Notes under the pieces: generated by a model | What the model saw: only the letters and a program-made list of their open reading frames with translations | Told to the model about the DNA's origin: nothing | Database searches by the model: none | Origin: JBCCMQ01 sp039026235 | GTDB taxonomy: Bacteria; Pseudomonadota; Alphaproteobacteria; Rhodobacterales; Rhodobacteraceae | Assembly (NCBI GenBank): GCA_039026235.1 | Contig: JBCCMQ010000001.1 | Location: forward strand, 744,001-808,000 | Reading direction: 5' to 3' | DNA: 64,000 bases | Position numbers and translations under genes: made by a program | In this document: one piece after another, positions 25,229 through 34,137 of the stretch | Position numbering within the stretch: the stretch's first letter is position 1 | How the letters are laid out: each line of letters begins with the position of its first letter

Positions 25229-26338
25229 TTATGTGTCTTTCGTGCCCTTGGAAACTGCATTTTGCAAGGCTTTGAAATCGCCCAGAAGGCGCGGAAGACG
25301 GCGCAGCGCCTTGTACATGTTTAGGTTGGTTTCCATTTTCGTCGCGGGATAGCCCATAACCATCTGGCCGGTTGGCACGTTGGACAAGACACCGCTGCCA
25401 CCGGCGATCACCACGTCGTCTCCGATGACCAGGTTGTCGCTTATGCCGCCCTTGGCCCCGACCACGACGCGGTTGCCCATGCGGACCGATCCGGCCAGAC
25501 CCGACATTGCGCAGATCAGGCAATTGTCGCCCACGATGACATTGTGGCCGATCTGAACGAGGTTATCGACCTTGGTGCCGTGGCCGATCTTGGTCGCGCG
25601 CAAAGTCCCCCGGTCGATCGAAGAGTTGACGCCTACCTCAACGTTGTCGCCGATCTCGACCGTTCCGAGCGAATGGATCCTCTGCCAGGTCGTGGTGTCG
25701 CCGGCGGTGGTTTCGGCCAGGTGATTGGTCTTGCCCAGGGACTTTCGTGCCTCTTCGAGGTTCAGCGTATCCGGTGTGACAAAGGAAAATCCGTCGGCAC
25801 CGATCACGGCGCCGGTGTGGGCGATAAACCCGCGACCGATGTGAATGCGCGGAAGAAGATGTGCCCCCGGAAAAAGGCGCGCACCGGCGCCCAGTACTAC
25901 CCCTGCACCAATGCCGCACTGGGCGCCTATGCGGCTGCCTTCGCCAATCCGCGCACCGCGTCCAATGACAGAGAAGGGCCCGACAGTGACATCCGCGGCC
26001 AATTTCGCCTCGGGGTGGATCACCGCACTGGGATGCAGGCCGTCCCATTCATCGGGACCAGGATCAAGCAGGCGGGTCAGAGGAACAAGAGCGGCGCGGC
26101 CCCTGTCCACGGTGATCGCCGCATCAAGGCCCAAGGCCTGCCAATCGGCACCTTCCCAGACCAGGGCCGCGCGGGACGTATCGGCGGCGAGGGCCTCGGC
26201 GTAGGACGCGTCAAGGGCGACAGCCAGTCCGTCTGCCCCGGCGTGTCCCGGCTCGCCCGCATGGGTTACGACAAGATCGCGCTGTCCCAGCGCCGTGCCG
26301 CCAAGCGCGCGGGCGATCTCGCCAATACTGTAGGGCAT
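25229..26338 (-). CDS. lpxD: UDP-3-O-(3-hydroxyacyl)glucosamine N-acyltransferase
   Basis: The third enzyme of lipid A synthesis, adding an N-linked hydroxyacyl chain from ACP. The protein is 369 aa. An N-terminal uridine-binding domain (residues 1-100) is followed by a left-handed beta helix of hexapeptide repeats from about residue 105 to 330 (VTVGPFSVIGRGARIGEGSR, IGHGTKVDNLVQIGHNVIVG). The catalytic His lies in QIGHNV. The C-terminal helix (MYKALRRLPRLLGDFKALQN) binds ACP. The other lpx genes are not adjacent; the downstream ACP/ketosynthase pair might supply its donor. Confidence 0.94.
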   Translation of the reverse strand: MPYSIGEIARALGGTALGQRDLVVTHAGEPGHAGADGLAVALDASYAEALAADTSRAALVWEGADWQALGLDAAITVDRGRAALVPLTRLLDPGPDEWDGLHPSAVIHPEAKLAADVTVGPFSVIGRGARIGEGSRIGAQCGIGAGVVLGAGARLFPGAHLLPRIHIGRGFIAHTGAVIGADGFSFVTPDTLNLEEARKSLGKTNHLAETTAGDTTTWQRIHSLGTVEIGDNVEVGVNSSIDRGTLRATKIGHGTKVDNLVQIGHNVIVGDNCLICAMSGLAGSVRMGNRVVVGAKGGISDNLVIGDDVVIAGGSGVLSNVPTGQMVMGYPATKMETNLNMYKALRRLPRLLGDFKALQNAVSKGTKDT

Positions 26339-26392
26339 ATGAGCGGTCCGATGGCAATTGGTGGGGCGGCGCAGAGCCGCCCCCTATATTGC

Positions 26393-28009
26393 CTAGCTGG
26401 CGTTGGCGCGAAGTTCCACCCCTGCCTGTTGCAGCGCGCGGAAGATACGGGCGTCACGGCCATAGATGTCACGGCGGAACTGAAGCTCGCCCTTGGGGGT
26501 CGTCAGCGCCGTTCTGTAGGTCAGATGCACCGGCACATGCTGGCTGAGTGGTATCGTAACCTCATTGGACTGTGCCAGCGCCCGCTTGAATGCGCCTTCG
26601 GGATCATTGCTTTGCCGCGCGAGAAGCGCATGGGCGAAACCAAAAGGATCCGCCAGACGGATACAGCCGTGGCTGTAAGCGCGGCGTTCGCGGGCAAACA
26701 GGCTCTTATGCGGCGTGTCGTGGAGATAGATGTTGTAGCGGTTCGGGAACATGAACTTGACCCGTCCAAGCGCATTGCCCTGGCTTGGCGGCTCCTTCAT
26801 GGCAAAATCCCAGCTCGCCGGCGTGATCTGCGAAAAATCCACCCGGGACCGGTCGATCAACTGGCCGCCGGATGTGCGGATTTCCAGATGATTCACGGCA
26901 AAGGGATCTTCCTGCAGAAGCGGCAGATATTCCTTGGTCATAATCGAGCGCGGCACATACCAGGATGGGTTGACGACCATGAACTCCATTTCGTCAGAGA
27001 ACTCGGGCGAGCGGTGATCATCGCGGTTGGCCCCAACCACTGTGCGCGTCTGGAAGGTCACCCTGCCACGGTCAACTATGCTTGCCGAATAATCGGTAAT
27101 GCTGACCAGCACATGGCGTTCGCCGCGGTTGAAATTCATCCAGCGCTCACGCTCCATAGCCACCACGACCTGGGCCAGTCGGGTAGAGGGTTGCACGTTG
27201 ATCTGGGCCAGGGTGCCCTCGCCCACAACGCCATCCGTCGCAAGACCATGGGCGGCCTGGAAGGACTGGACCGCTGAGGTCAGCTTGGCATCAAAGGTCT
27301 GGCTGGCACCGCGTTTCATGTAACCCATACGTACAAGCCGGTCGCGCAAGGCAACCACCTGGGGTCCGCCCATGCCTGGTTCCAGCTTACCCACCTTGAT
27401 CTGGGCGCCCCAGCTTCCGCGGGCGATCGCGCGCTCAAGCTCGATCTTACCCTTCATCAGGTTGGCGTATTCGGGTGTCTGCGGTGGCAACAGGGCCATG
27501 TAGCGGCCCGGCGCGCTTTGCACAAAGCTGCGCAGAAGCTTGGCCGGATCGCGGCGATAGTTGCGACGTTTGATGTCTTCATCGACGCGCGACGGCACCA
27601 GTATGCCCGATGCGACACTGTCGGCATAGTCGAGGAAAAGCGCGCTGAGTGCCACGTCAAGCGCACCGCGCTCCGCCGGAGATCGGGCGGCAGCCAGTTG
27701 CGCTTCTGTCCTTGCTGCGTTGAATTTTTCGCGCGGCAGCCCGTGGTCCGGGGCGGCGTCAAGCGCGGATAGCAGCGCTTTGCGGCGTTGCCGGTCCTTT
27801 GGTCCGGTGCCCGTCCAAACCGACTGATAGCCGGTTTCGCGGTAAAAGTCGGCCAAAACGGCGTTTCTGGCGCTCGCCTCGGCGACGGCCTGTTTAAAGG
27901 CAAGCGGCTGTGCGGTTGCCTGGTGCACAAGCAGAATGAAGAATGACAAAGCGGCGATCGCCGCGATACCAAACCGACGCGCCCCCGAAACGTGTCGATC
28001 CAACAGCAT
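26393..28009 (-). CDS. L,D-transpeptidase, YcbB/LdtD type
   Basis: A 538-aa periplasmic peptidoglycan cross-linking enzyme. The N-terminus has a signal anchor (FGIAAIAALSFFILLVHQATA). A YcbB-like N-terminal domain follows, then a peptidoglycan-binding domain (RDRLVRMGYMKRG to AVQSFQAAHGLATDGVVGEGT) and the YkuD catalytic domain near residues 300-480. The catalytic Cys is in RRAYSHGCIRLADP, with the upstream His in IYLHDTP. A GGGGAGATAA site precedes the ATG. It faces the DUF882 gene divergently; in E. coli ycbB and ycbK are neighbours too, supporting a shared role in wall remodelling. Confidence 0.93.
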   Translation of the reverse strand: MLLDRHVSGARRFGIAAIAALSFFILLVHQATAQPLAFKQAVAEASARNAVLADFYRETGYQSVWTGTGPKDRQRRKALLSALDAAPDHGLPREKFNAARTEAQLAAARSPAERGALDVALSALFLDYADSVASGILVPSRVDEDIKRRNYRRDPAKLLRSFVQSAPGRYMALLPPQTPEYANLMKGKIELERAIARGSWGAQIKVGKLEPGMGGPQVVALRDRLVRMGYMKRGASQTFDAKLTSAVQSFQAAHGLATDGVVGEGTLAQINVQPSTRLAQVVVAMERERWMNFNRGERHVLVSITDYSASIVDRGRVTFQTRTVVGANRDDHRSPEFSDEMEFMVVNPSWYVPRSIMTKEYLPLLQEDPFAVNHLEIRTSGGQLIDRSRVDFSQITPASWDFAMKEPPSQGNALGRVKFMFPNRYNIYLHDTPHKSLFARERRAYSHGCIRLADPFGFAHALLARQSNDPEGAFKRALAQSNEVTIPLSQHVPVHLTYRTALTTPKGELQFRRDIYGRDARIFRALQQAGVELRANAS

Positions 28010-28206
28010 TTATCTCCCCTATGCTGATAAACGGTTTCCAGCGGCCAGTTTCACATAACGAGGGCCGCCGCGTCCCAGAATTGTGCCCGGAAAAGATTAA
28101 AGCAAGCCTCACTGCGGCAGTTTCACATCACCTTTTCGCGCGCCCGCAGGCTAAAGGATTGGCGAGAAACCGCCGATTTCACCCACAGGTTGACCTGCGC
28201 GGCAAC

Positions 28207-28246
28207 TGTGACTTGGTTCACATTCGCGAGTGTGACAAACATCACA
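28207..28246. promoter_or_regulatory. Two tandem CRP/FNR-type palindromes
   Basis: TGTGA-CTTGGT-TCACA (28207-28222) and TGTGA-CAAACA-TCACA (28231-28246) are both perfect TGTGA-N6-TCACA sites, 24 bp centre to centre. Between them is the near-palindrome TCACATTCGCGAGTGTGA. They lie in the 302-bp divergent region between the L,D-transpeptidase and DUF882 genes, 66-105 bases before the latter's ATG. The wider gap also has two AGTTTCACAT half-site copies (near 28047 and 28120). The factor is inferred to be a Crp/Fnr-family protein. Confidence 0.65.
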
Positions 28247-28311
28247 AAGCGGGGGAAACCCGTACGCCGCCCCACTCAGCGGAAAGTAGATAAAGAACGA
28301 CGGACAGGCAC

Positions 28312-28881
28312 ATGAACGAAAAAAACGAGGCGCGCCTGACGCGCCGGGGTCTGCTGGCCGCATTCGCTGCCACAACGTTTTCTGCTGCCCCGACGATGTC
28401 CAACGCCTTCGGATTCCTGCGTGGGGCTGGCGATATCCGACGGATTTCTATGTATTCGGGTCGCTCTGGCGAAAGCATCAATACGATTTACTGGATCGAA
28501 GGCGAATACATCGACGAGGCGACGGCCGAAATTAGCCGGTTCATGCGGGATTTTCGCAGCAACGAAGTCAAGCGCATCGACAATCGGGCGATCGACATCA
28601 TGGCCGCATCGCACCGGCTGCTTGAAACTGACGAGCCCTACAAGCTTTTGTCGGGTTACCGGTCGCAGGCAACAAACAGTGCGCTTCGATCCCGGTCGCG
28701 GTCGGTGGCGCGCAATTCACTGCACGTGCAGGGTCAAGCGGCGGACCTCAGGCTCAAATCACGGTCGGTCGGACAGATTTCGCGGGCGGCAATCGCCTGC
28801 AACTCTGGCGGGGTCGGAAAGTACTCGCGCTCCAACTTTGTTCATATGGACTGCGGAGACGTCCGGGTCTGGGGGCGCTAG
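28312..28881 (+). CDS. DUF882 / YcbK-like (M15-type) protein, Tat signal
   Basis: A 189-aa exported protein. The N-terminus has a twin-arginine signal (TRRGLLAAFAATTFSAAPTM). The body matches peptidase M15A/DUF882: YKLLSGYRSQATNSAL near residue 110, SLHVQGQAADLRL near 140 with the zinc-type His and Asp, and NFVHMDCGDVRVWG at the end with the second His. Relatives include D-Ala-D-Ala carboxypeptidases and murein endopeptidases. It is divergent from the L,D-transpeptidase and probably co-regulated through the CRP-type sites between them. Confidence 0.9.
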   Translation: MNEKNEARLTRRGLLAAFAATTFSAAPTMSNAFGFLRGAGDIRRISMYSGRSGESINTIYWIEGEYIDEATAEISRFMRDFRSNEVKRIDNRAIDIMAASHRLLETDEPYKLLSGYRSQATNSALRSRSRSVARNSLHVQGQAADLRLKSRSVGQISRAAIACNSGGVGKYSRSNFVHMDCGDVRVWGR

Positions 28882-28886
28882 CGGCG

Positions 28887-30140
28887 CTAGAACAGAAAGT
28901 CCGCTTCTTCGAGCGTTGTCGCCAGCACATCAATCAATTTGACGGTGTCTTCGCCGTATTCGACGACGGCATCATCGCCGTCCTGCCAGATAATCAGATC
29001 GTCAAAGCTTGGCGCAGCTTCAATGTCGATTTTGTCGCCTTCCGCCGTGCTGAAGCCGAAAATGACATTGTCGCCGAAATCAGCGCCTCGGACGATCAGC
29101 GTGTCGGCCGCGCCGTCAGCGACGCCGAGGTTCACGACATCCGATCCGCCGCTGACGCGAACGATATCAGCTCCGGTGCCCGCCCAGACATAGTTGTTGC
29201 GGCCATTGTCGGTGACATCGTCTTCGAAGTCCGTCGCGATGATGCCTTCGATTGATATCAGCTTGTCGACAGTACCAAAGCCGTCAGTGGCCGTGCCCGC
29301 TGCCAAGTCCACTACAATGCCGGTGGTCCCGCCCTTCTGCGCATCGAGCGAATAGTCGGCTTCGTCATAGCCGCGCATTCCATCGATGGTGTCAGCACCT
29401 GCGAGACCGGTAAACCGGTTGTCAGAGTTGCTTCCGATGAACCGATCGTTTCGATAGGTGCCAACCACGGCTTCGACCCCAATGGCGAAATCGATATTGT
29501 TGTCAAAGCCCCTGATCGAATTGATCAGGAGATTGACCGCGATACCGCGCACATCGCGCATTTCCAATTCGGCCGAAGTCGAGTAGTCCAATGTGTCCCA
29601 TCCGCCCCCCAAACGGTATGTGTCCCGACCCCCGACGTCGTATGCATAGTCGTCGCCAGTCTTGCCTTGTAAAAAGTCGTTGCGTTGGCCCGTCAGAAAG
29701 ACGTCACCGTCATTTGTCGTGTCCGGACCCGAAGCGTCATCCGACCCAAAGTAGGAATGGCCGCCCCGGTTGATCTCACCGTAGAGATCTTCGAGGCCGA
29801 CACCGGTCAGCAGCGCATCCGAGGCCAGAAGCAACTTGCCCTTAAGCTTGGTGACCGACATCAACTCGTCATTGGTCGCCGAATAGTATGTCATCGACAC
29901 GACGTTCCCGTTTCGGAAGGCGTCATCGCCCGCGTCCGGTCCGGTCGATTTCGTGAAGATTTCCGCATCCGAAAACTGAAGTTCGACCCGCCACGCCCAC
30001 TGGGTCGGATCAAAGGTGGCAAGGCCGGTATCAAACGTCAGAGTGGCGCCTTCGGCACCAACCGCGGTAACCTGATACATCCCCAGATCCCAATACCGGT
30101 CGAAACCCTGATTTCCGTCGCGCCAATTGTAATCTGCCAT
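28887..30140 (-). CDS. RTX-like calcium-binding protein, probably type I secreted
   Basis: A 417-aa acidic protein without a Sec signal. Residues 135-260 contain degenerate hemolysin-type repeats (GQRNDFLQGKTGDDYAYDVG, NDRFIGSNSDNRFTGLAGAD, TIDGMRGYDEADYS). Further Asp/Gly-rich blocks run to residue 375. The C-terminus LEEADFLF, with acidic and hydrophobic residues at the end, resembles type I secretion signals of rhodobacterial RTX proteins. The N-terminal domain is unfamiliar. No type I exporter genes are adjacent. Its role (surface layer, adhesion or effector) cannot be told. Confidence 0.8.
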   Translation of the reverse strand: MADYNWRDGNQGFDRYWDLGMYQVTAVGAEGATLTFDTGLATFDPTQWAWRVELQFSDAEIFTKSTGPDAGDDAFRNGNVVSMTYYSATNDELMSVTKLKGKLLLASDALLTGVGLEDLYGEINRGGHSYFGSDDASGPDTTNDGDVFLTGQRNDFLQGKTGDDYAYDVGGRDTYRLGGGWDTLDYSTSAELEMRDVRGIAVNLLINSIRGFDNNIDFAIGVEAVVGTYRNDRFIGSNSDNRFTGLAGADTIDGMRGYDEADYSLDAQKGGTTGIVVDLAAGTATDGFGTVDKLISIEGIIATDFEDDVTDNGRNNYVWAGTGADIVRVSGGSDVVNLGVADGAADTLIVRGADFGDNVIFGFSTAEGDKIDIEAAPSFDDLIIWQDGDDAVVEYGEDTVKLIDVLATTLEEADFLF

Positions 30141-30296
30141 TTCAGTTTCTGCCCAATGACCCAGGCGTAAGTGATCAGATTATCAGAAACGAAGGGTTAA
30201 CGTTGGGCGACAGATGCGATGCCGACCGACGACGGACCGACATCGACAATTCACCCCGCGACCGGTACGAGAAAAGCAGTTTGGATACACAAAGAG

Positions 30297-30373
<77 letters not shown>

Positions 30374-30467
30374 GTTGGCGCGGTCTTACCCGCCGGTGGA
30401 ACGCATCGCAACAGCAAATGGCCGGTCGGTATGGGCGGCCCGGCCAACGCGGCCTGCGGGCAAAGCG

Positions 30468-31706
30468 TCAGGCAAACAGTTCCTGGCACAGCTCAAGCGC
30501 GTCGATCAGCGTGTCGACCTCTTCAACCGTGTTGTAGACACCGAAAGAGGCGCGGCAGGTCGCACTCAGACCCAGGTGATCCATCAGCGGACCCGCACAA
30601 TGATGACCCGCGCGCACCGCCACGCCCTTTTTGTCAAGTACCGTCGAGATGTCATGGGCGTGGGCGGCCCCATCGAGCGTGAACGAAAAGATTGCAGCCT
30701 TATCAGAGGACTGGCCCTGAACCTGCAACCAGTTCAGCCCGTCAAGGCGGGATCGCGTGTAATCGCGCAGCCGGTCTTCGTGTTCCGCAATCCGCGTCAT
30801 GCCCAAATCCATCATCCATTCCAGCGCAACACCCAATCCGATCATCTGCACGATGCCCGGGGTGCCCGCCTCGAATTTCATTGGCGGATCATTGTAGATG
30901 ACAGCGTCCTTTGAGACTTCCTTGATCATGTCGCCGCCGCCCATGAACGGGCGCATTTCTGCAAGCCTCTCGCGCCGGACGTAAAGGGCACCGGAACCGG
31001 ATGGACCATAGAGCTTGTGGCCAGTGATTGCGTAAAAATCGCAGCCAAGGTCCTGCACGTCGACCGGCATGTGAACGGCAGCCTGGCTTCCGTCGACCAG
31101 CACGGGGATACCCCTGTCGTGGGCCGCTCGGACGATCGTCTTGATATCGATCTTGGTACCGAGGACATTGGACAGATGGGTCAGCGCCACCAGTTTGGTG
31201 CGCGGACCCATGGCCGCGATAACCTTCTCGGGATCAAGATCGCCCCTAGCGTCCACATCCACCCATTTCAGCACCGCGCCCTGCCTTTCGCGCAGGAAAT
31301 GCCAGGGCACGATATTGGCATGGTGCTCCATGACGCTGAGGATGATCTCATCGCCAGGCACAAACCGTGGCATGGCCCATCCATAGGCAACCGCGTTGAT
31401 ACCTTCGGTCGTGCCCGAGTTCATGACGATCTCGTCTTCCGAGGCGGCATTTAGAAACCGGGCAATGGTGCCCCGCACCGCCTCGTACTTTTCCGTGGCC
31501 AGGTTCGACAGGAAGTGCAACCCACGGTGCACGTTGGCGTATTCTTCCGCATAAGCCCTGGTTACCGCATCAATCACGACCTGCGGTTTCTGCGCCGATG
31601 CCCCGTTGTCGAGGTAGACGAGCGGCTTGCCATGAACGGTACGCGACAGTATCGGGAACTGCGAACGTATGGCCTGAACGTCCAAAGGTGCTTTCTGGTC
31701 AAGCAT
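30468..31706 (-). CDS. sufS: Cysteine desulfurase SufS
   Basis: A PLP enzyme that takes sulfur from cysteine as a persulfide for Fe-S assembly. The protein is 412 aa from an ATG at 31706 with GGAGGG eight bases upstream. Features are the N-terminal FPILSRTVHGKPLVYLDNGA, TEGINAVAYGW, the PLP lysine in AITGHKLYGPSGSG near residue 230, and the persulfide Cys in VRAGHHCAGPLMDH near residue 368, in the group II (SufS) context. It is the last gene of the suf operon; the usual SufE, SufA and SufT partners do not follow, a tRNA does. Confidence 0.96.
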   Translation of the reverse strand: MLDQKAPLDVQAIRSQFPILSRTVHGKPLVYLDNGASAQKPQVVIDAVTRAYAEEYANVHRGLHFLSNLATEKYEAVRGTIARFLNAASEDEIVMNSGTTEGINAVAYGWAMPRFVPGDEIILSVMEHHANIVPWHFLRERQGAVLKWVDVDARGDLDPEKVIAAMGPRTKLVALTHLSNVLGTKIDIKTIVRAAHDRGIPVLVDGSQAAVHMPVDVQDLGCDFYAITGHKLYGPSGSGALYVRRERLAEMRPFMGGGDMIKEVSKDAVIYNDPPMKFEAGTPGIVQMIGLGVALEWMMDLGMTRIAEHEDRLRDYTRSRLDGLNWLQVQGQSSDKAAIFSFTLDGAAHAHDISTVLDKKGVAVRAGHHCAGPLMDHLGLSATCRASFGVYNTVEEVDTLIDALELCQELFA

Positions 31707-32304
31707 TGGGCAACCCTCCACTCAATGTGATACCGCTAAGGCCCATCAACAGCGACATCGCAAGGACAACGCCAACCGCTGCAATTAGGACCGCAAAGGC
31801 GGACGTACCAACTCCGTCAAATCCGTGAAGTTCAGAAACGAAGGCCAGAAGCATCCAGATCGCAAGCCCGGTAATGCCGAGCTGAAGCAATACACCCAGG
31901 AAAGGCGAAATGAGGATAACCCCCAGTTCCACAAGGCGCAGGCAGAACATCACGAACTGCCACCAAGACATGACAATCAACGATGCCGCCGTATTGCCGT
32001 TGCCGCCCAGTGCGCGTCCGGCAGGCGCGAGCAAATAGGCAAATCCCACCAGCACAAGACCCAAGGCGAAGGTCATGGCAAAGGGCGACCGCAGAAGCGG
32101 CGGTAGCATCTGATAGGCATCCGGCATCGGCAAAAGAACCGCCATAAGCCCTGTCCGAAGTCCGCCGAGCAACACCACGAGCGCCACAAGCATCCAAAGC
32201 TCGGACACCGAAAGACGCAAATTCAACGCCCACCTTGCGCCGTCACGCGGGGCGCGTACGGTCGCTGTAACCATGCTGATCAAGGAATTGAGGGTCAGAT
32301 CCAT
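31699..32304 (-). CDS. YIP1-family membrane protein
   Basis: A 201-aa protein with about five hydrophobic segments (LWMLVALVVLLGGLRTGLMA, FAMTFALGLVLVGFAYLL, SLIVMSWWQFVMFCLRLVE, LGITGLAIWMLLAFVSEL, FAVLIAAVGVVLAMSLLMG), consistent with YIP1 domains. The ATG at 32304 has GAGAGAA upstream; a frame to 32385 is rejected. It overlaps the sufS start by eight bases. Two such genes sit between sufD and sufS, as I recall from other Rhodobacterales; what they contribute to Fe-S assembly is unknown. Confidence 0.8.
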   Translation of the reverse strand: MDLTLNSLISMVTATVRAPRDGARWALNLRLSVSELWMLVALVVLLGGLRTGLMAVLLPMPDAYQMLPPLLRSPFAMTFALGLVLVGFAYLLAPAGRALGGNGNTAASLIVMSWWQFVMFCLRLVELGVILISPFLGVLLQLGITGLAIWMLLAFVSELHGFDGVGTSAFAVLIAAVGVVLAMSLLMGLSGITLSGGLPNA

Positions 32305-32332
32305 AGTGTTCTCTCGCTCGGGCATGCGCACC

Positions 32333-32848
32333 CTATGACCCCGCGCCGGGTGTCTCAAGCGACACCGACCCAAAAAAGACTTCACGCAGTCCCGCGCTCC
32401 ACAAATAAAGGAGGACGATCAGCAAAACCGTGCCGATCCCCTGCAAGGCAGGACCAGGGCCGATAAAGCCCGCCATCAGCCCATAAAGCGACCAAAGCGG
32501 TGTCGACGCCAGCAACCCCCAAAACAGCGCCACGCGCGTCTCATAGGCTGATCCGCGCTTAATCAGCGGTCGCGCAACGACGAAAATCAACCCTGCAAGA
32601 CAATAAAGGATTAGTGGCATGATCAGTATCCAACCGAGCAGCGCTGCGCCAAGAAGGGCCTGCAAAGGGATCTCACCATCCAGGAATGCCTCACGCGACA
32701 GACGCGGCCACTGGGCGACGTAGATCACAAGGCAGGCTGCCATGACATAGGCCAGCGCCCGGTCTTCGCGCGGATCCGGACCGATCCGGCGCCGCACAAC
32801 CTTGCGTGGGCGCCGGTAACTCTGGAGAATATCGCGCGTAACAGACAC
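32333..32848 (-). CDS. YIP1-family membrane protein (second)
   Basis: A 171-aa protein with a basic N-terminus (YRRPRKVVRRRIGPDPRED) and four or more hydrophobic segments (LAYVMAACLVIYVAQW, LLGAALLGWILIMPLILYCL, ALFWGLLASTPLWSLYGLMA, GIGTVLLIVLLYLWSAGL). The start is a GTG at 32848. It follows sufD by eight bases and precedes the first YIP1-like gene, so it is in the suf transcript. No enzymatic motif is visible; the gene may encode a membrane anchor or transporter-like partner. Confidence 0.75.
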   Translation of the reverse strand: MSVTRDILQSYRRPRKVVRRRIGPDPREDRALAYVMAACLVIYVAQWPRLSREAFLDGEIPLQALLGAALLGWILIMPLILYCLAGLIFVVARPLIKRGSAYETRVALFWGLLASTPLWSLYGLMAGFIGPGPALQGIGTVLLIVLLYLWSAGLREVFFGSVSLETPGAGS

Positions 32849-32856
32849 AGGTTGGC

Positions 32857-34137
32857 CTATCTGCGGCGCGCCAACCAGGCGCGAAGACGCGACAGGATAT
32901 CGTCCGCCACCGCTTCATCTTCGATTTCGTCAATGGCCTCGGCCAGAAACGCCAACACCAGCAAATCCTGCGCTTCCTCTTTTGGCACCCCGCGTGACCG
33001 CAGATAGAAAAGTGCCGTTTCATCTATAGCGCCGGACGTGGAACCGTGTGAACAGGCCACATCGTCCGCGTAGATCTCAAGCTCTGGCTTGGCCAGAAAC
33101 TGGCTGTCGTCATCGAGCAAAAGCGCCTGGCTTATCTGATATCCATCGGTTTTCTGAGCGCCGTTCTTGACCAGGATCTTGCCCTGGAAGACGCCCGTCG
33201 CACCGTTGCGCAGCACCTTCTTGAAGACCTGCCGGCTTTCACAGCCAACAGCATCATGTGTGACGAAGACCGTGTCATCGTGGTGGAACGCACCGTCGCC
33301 AAGTGCGGCACCAGCGATATGGGCAATCCCGTTGTCGCCGGTCAGCTCGATCACAGCCTCGTTGCGGGTCATGATGCCGTTGGCTGTCAATGTGAACGAC
33401 TTGAACAGGCTATCTTCGCCTAAACGGGCAAATATATGTGTCGCCGCCTGGCGTTCGTGATCCCGGCCCTGGGTGCGCACATGGTGAAACGCACCTCCGT
33501 CAGCCACATCGACCTCCATGCACTTGTTGAAACGCGCGGCCGCCGGCCCGTTTTCCAGAACGGTCACATCAGCACCGGAACTGACTTTGATGCAATGATG
33601 CAAGATCGCGTCGGAACTTTCTGATTTATGGTAATAAATCAGTGAAATCGGCTTGCTGACCTTCCCCGTGGCGTGGATCAGTATGCCGTCCGTCGCAAAG
33701 GCCGTATTGAGCGCCGCCAAAGGGCGTTGAACGGGCTTTTGTCCCCGCTCTTCAAGCATACCGTAAAGCGATTTGGCCCAATGGATATCGGCCGATGCCA
33801 CATCGGCCAGTCGCTCAATTGTCAGCCCCTCGCCGCTTAGGTCGTCGGAAGCTTCCGAATCAAATACACCATCCACAAAAACGATGCGCAAGCGGTCGAT
33901 CGCCCCGAAAACCGGAACTTCATCCACTTCGAACAGCGCTGCCGGCTGCGCGCCTGGCTGAACCAGCAGGTCGGGTCGCGTGAAACGCCAGTATTCGTCC
34001 CGTCGCATGGGCATGCCCATGGCTTTCAGCCGCTCAAGTGCACTAGTGCGCGCGGGTGCGGTCCAGACACCTGCGGGCGGGGTTTGGTTGCCCAGTCGGG
34101 CATCCAGCAGATCCTGCTTCTGCTTTGGCAATGCCAT
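32857..34137 (-). CDS. sufD: Fe-S cluster assembly protein SufD
   Basis: A scaffold subunit of the SufBCD complex, 426 aa. Typical parts are the N-terminal helical region with MGMPMRRDEYWRFT near residue 40, the beta-helix core (VLENGPAAARFNKCMEVDVA, GRDHERQAATHIFARLGED), and the C-terminal block QALLLDDDSQFLAKPELEIY, then ADDVACSHGSTSGAIDETALFYLRSRG with the conserved His. Its ATG shares a base with the sufC stop (TGATG), so the two are translationally coupled. Confidence 0.96.
   Translation of the reverse strand: MALPKQKQDLLDARLGNQTPPAGVWTAPARTSALERLKAMGMPMRRDEYWRFTRPDLLVQPGAQPAALFEVDEVPVFGAIDRLRIVFVDGVFDSEASDDLSGEGLTIERLADVASADIHWAKSLYGMLEERGQKPVQRPLAALNTAFATDGILIHATGKVSKPISLIYYHKSESSDAILHHCIKVSSGADVTVLENGPAAARFNKCMEVDVADGGAFHHVRTQGRDHERQAATHIFARLGEDSLFKSFTLTANGIMTRNEAVIELTGDNGIAHIAGAALGDGAFHHDDTVFVTHDAVGCESRQVFKKVLRNGATGVFQGKILVKNGAQKTDGYQISQALLLDDDSQFLAKPELEIYADDVACSHGSTSGAIDETALFYLRSRGVPKEEAQDLLVLAFLAEAIDEIEDEAVADDILSRLRAWLARRR

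Noticed and set aside
25544..27277. 577-aa plus-strand open frame
   Set aside because: It is the antisense shadow of lpxD and the L,D-transpeptidase, both of which have full family motifs; the frame has no recognisable domain.
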